A DNA stretch of 6,828 bases. Origin: Bacteroidota bacterium (GTDB lineage: Bacteria > Bacteroidota > Bacteroidia > Flavobacteriales > Flavobacteriaceae). The stretch is taken from contig SBFL01000118.1 of NCBI GenBank assembly GCA_006227965.1, forward strand, positions 1-6,828, written 5' to 3'. The position numbers were made by a program, and so were the translations under genes. Positions within the stretch are counted from its first letter, which is position 1. Every line of letters starts with the position of its first letter. The notes below the pieces were generated by a model that did not search any database, was not told the origin of the DNA, and was given only the letters and a program-made list of their open reading frames with translations. Below are positions 6,445 to 6,828 of the stretch, piece by piece.

Positions 6445-6477
6445 CCGGTAGCGGGATAGGCCCGCTCCTGATACCGG
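6445..6477. repeat. GC-rich bulged hairpin in the acylase upstream region
   Basis: CCGGTA (6445-6450) is the reverse complement of TACCGG (6472-6477). Directly inside, GCGGG (6451-6455) pairs with CCCGC (6461-6465) around the loop ATAGG, leaving TCCTGA as a one-sided bulge. Eleven base pairs in total, mostly G-C. It lies 37-69 bp before the acylase start and would be in its leader if transcription begins further out. No T- or A-run follows on either side, so it is not a canonical terminator. Confidence 0.4.
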
Positions 6478-6618
6478 GTCTTCCAGGCAGATTTTGTCTT
6501 TAATGTCCTCGGGGTATTAAATATACCTGCGGGAAAAGATGGTGAATATTTAAAGCGAATAACAGAATTTCAGGGGTTTTGCCCATGATGATCGAAGTCA
6601 TAAAATGAATCAAACATC

Positions 6619-6630
6619 TGATATATATCA
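6619..6630. repeat. 12-bp perfect palindrome TGATATATATCA
   Basis: TGATATATATCA is perfectly self-complementary and lies 65 bp before the rseC-like start, in the A+T-rich half of the intergenic region. Size and position would suit a dimeric regulator's operator, but simple AT alternation makes such palindromes common in A+T-rich DNA. No regulator family can be named from it. Confidence 0.25.
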
Positions 6631-6694
6631 TGAAATTGCCAAAAGAAATACAGTAGTTTCACCCTGTGAATTGATTGGATAACTAACATTGGTC

Positions 6695-6828
6695 ATGGAT
6701 TTAAAGCAGACGGAGGAGAACGCCTATATCCACTCAGGAGTGATTTCACGAATAAAAAGGGGATCGGTCATCGTTTCCCTGGATAAGAACGTGCATTGTG
6801 AGTCCTGTCATGCCAAAGGGGCATGCGG
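6695..6828 (+). CDS. rseC: RseC/MucC-like protein, N-terminal part (3' end outside window)
   Basis: The frame is open from ATG 6695 to the window edge: 44 complete codons plus two bases. The protein begins MDLKQTEENAYIHSGVIS and continues RIKRGSVIVSLDKNVHCESC, with cysteines C35, C38 and C44 in the block CESCHAKGAC (35-44). A short N-terminus followed by H-G-V/I-x-x-I...V-V-x-L and then a CxxCHAKGxC cluster is the pattern of the RseC/MucC family ('SoxR-reducing system' or 'positive regulator of sigma-E' proteins). Full-length members are about 140 residues, with two membrane helices after this cysteine-rich part. In flavobacteria this gene usually precedes rnfB, rnfC, rnfD, rnfG, rnfE and rnfA, which encode the ion-pumping ferredoxin:NAD oxidoreductase, so this is probably the first gene of that operon. 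The ATG has no strong Shine-Dalgarno. The rest of the gene and the downstream operon cannot be seen. Confidence 0.82.
   Translation, partial: MDLKQTEENAYIHSGVISRIKRGSVIVSLDKNVHCESCHAKGAC

Larger units (their letters stand above)
6409..6694. other. Divergent intergenic region between acylase and rseC-like genes
   Basis: These 286 bp should hold both divergent promoters. The right half (about 6530-6694) is clearly richer in A+T than the flanking genes. No convincing TTG / TAnnTTTG pair was found on either strand. The nearest are TATATTTA on the minus strand (complement of 6518-6525) and TAGTTTC (6654-6660) on the plus strand, with TTG at 6636-6638 and spacing too short. The region contains a bulged GC-rich hairpin, a GGTAT/ATACC repeat (6513-6517 / 6523-6527) and a 12-bp palindrome. 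No tRNA or known riboswitch pattern was recognised. Confidence 0.6.

Noticed and set aside
6636..6660. TTG (6636-6638) plus TAGTTTC (6654-6660) as an rseC promoter
   Set aside because: The 15-bp spacing is shorter than the usual flavobacterial range and the -7 match is poor.

Overview
The window looks like chromosomal DNA from a member of the Bacteroidota, most likely a marine flavobacterium of fairly high GC content. Three things point there. Start codons mostly lack Shine-Dalgarno sequences. The 216-residue secreted protein resembles a hypothetical family I associate with Flavobacteriaceae. The right edge carries an RseC/MucC-type gene of the sort that usually opens flavobacterial rnf operons. 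The GC-rich coding sequence would suit a Robiginitalea-like genome, but that is inference only. I see no mobile element, CRISPR array, tRNA or rRNA.

Layout, left to right: (1) the C-terminal 157 residues of an integral-membrane acyltransferase (acyltransferase-3 type), cut by the left edge; (2) a compact three-gene operon at 568-3481 encoding a GntP-family permease, a RidA/YjgF-family protein and a PLP-dependent enzyme of the D-threonine aldolase / D-serine dehydratase fold, with gaps of 5 and 11 bp; (3) a secreted protein of unknown function at 3555-4205; (4) a penicillin-acylase-type Ntn-hydrolase predicted to be a lipoprotein, on the minus strand at 4207-6408, whose 3' end lies 1 bp from the preceding gene; (5) a 286-bp divergent intergenic region with several small inverted repeats; (6) the first 44 complete codons of an RseC/MucC-like gene, cut by the right edge.

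The most coherent system is the 568-3481 operon. The GntP family includes the D-serine transporter DsdX. RidA proteins hydrolyse the reactive enamine/imine released by PLP-dependent serine/threonine dehydratases. The third enzyme carries an HxC metal-binding pair, the form found in eukaryotic-type zinc D-serine dehydratase, not the HxD of characterised bacterial D-threonine aldolase. Together they suggest import of a D-hydroxy-amino acid, its deamination to a 2-keto acid, and clearance of the toxic intermediate. The families are well supported; the substrate is inferred.

The acylase keeps the N-terminal-nucleophile Ser and a His exactly 22 residues later (beta-Ser1/beta-His23 spacing), so it is probably an active envelope amidase. 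Its substrate (N-acyl-homoserine lactone, lipopeptide or another acyl amide) cannot be read from the sequence.
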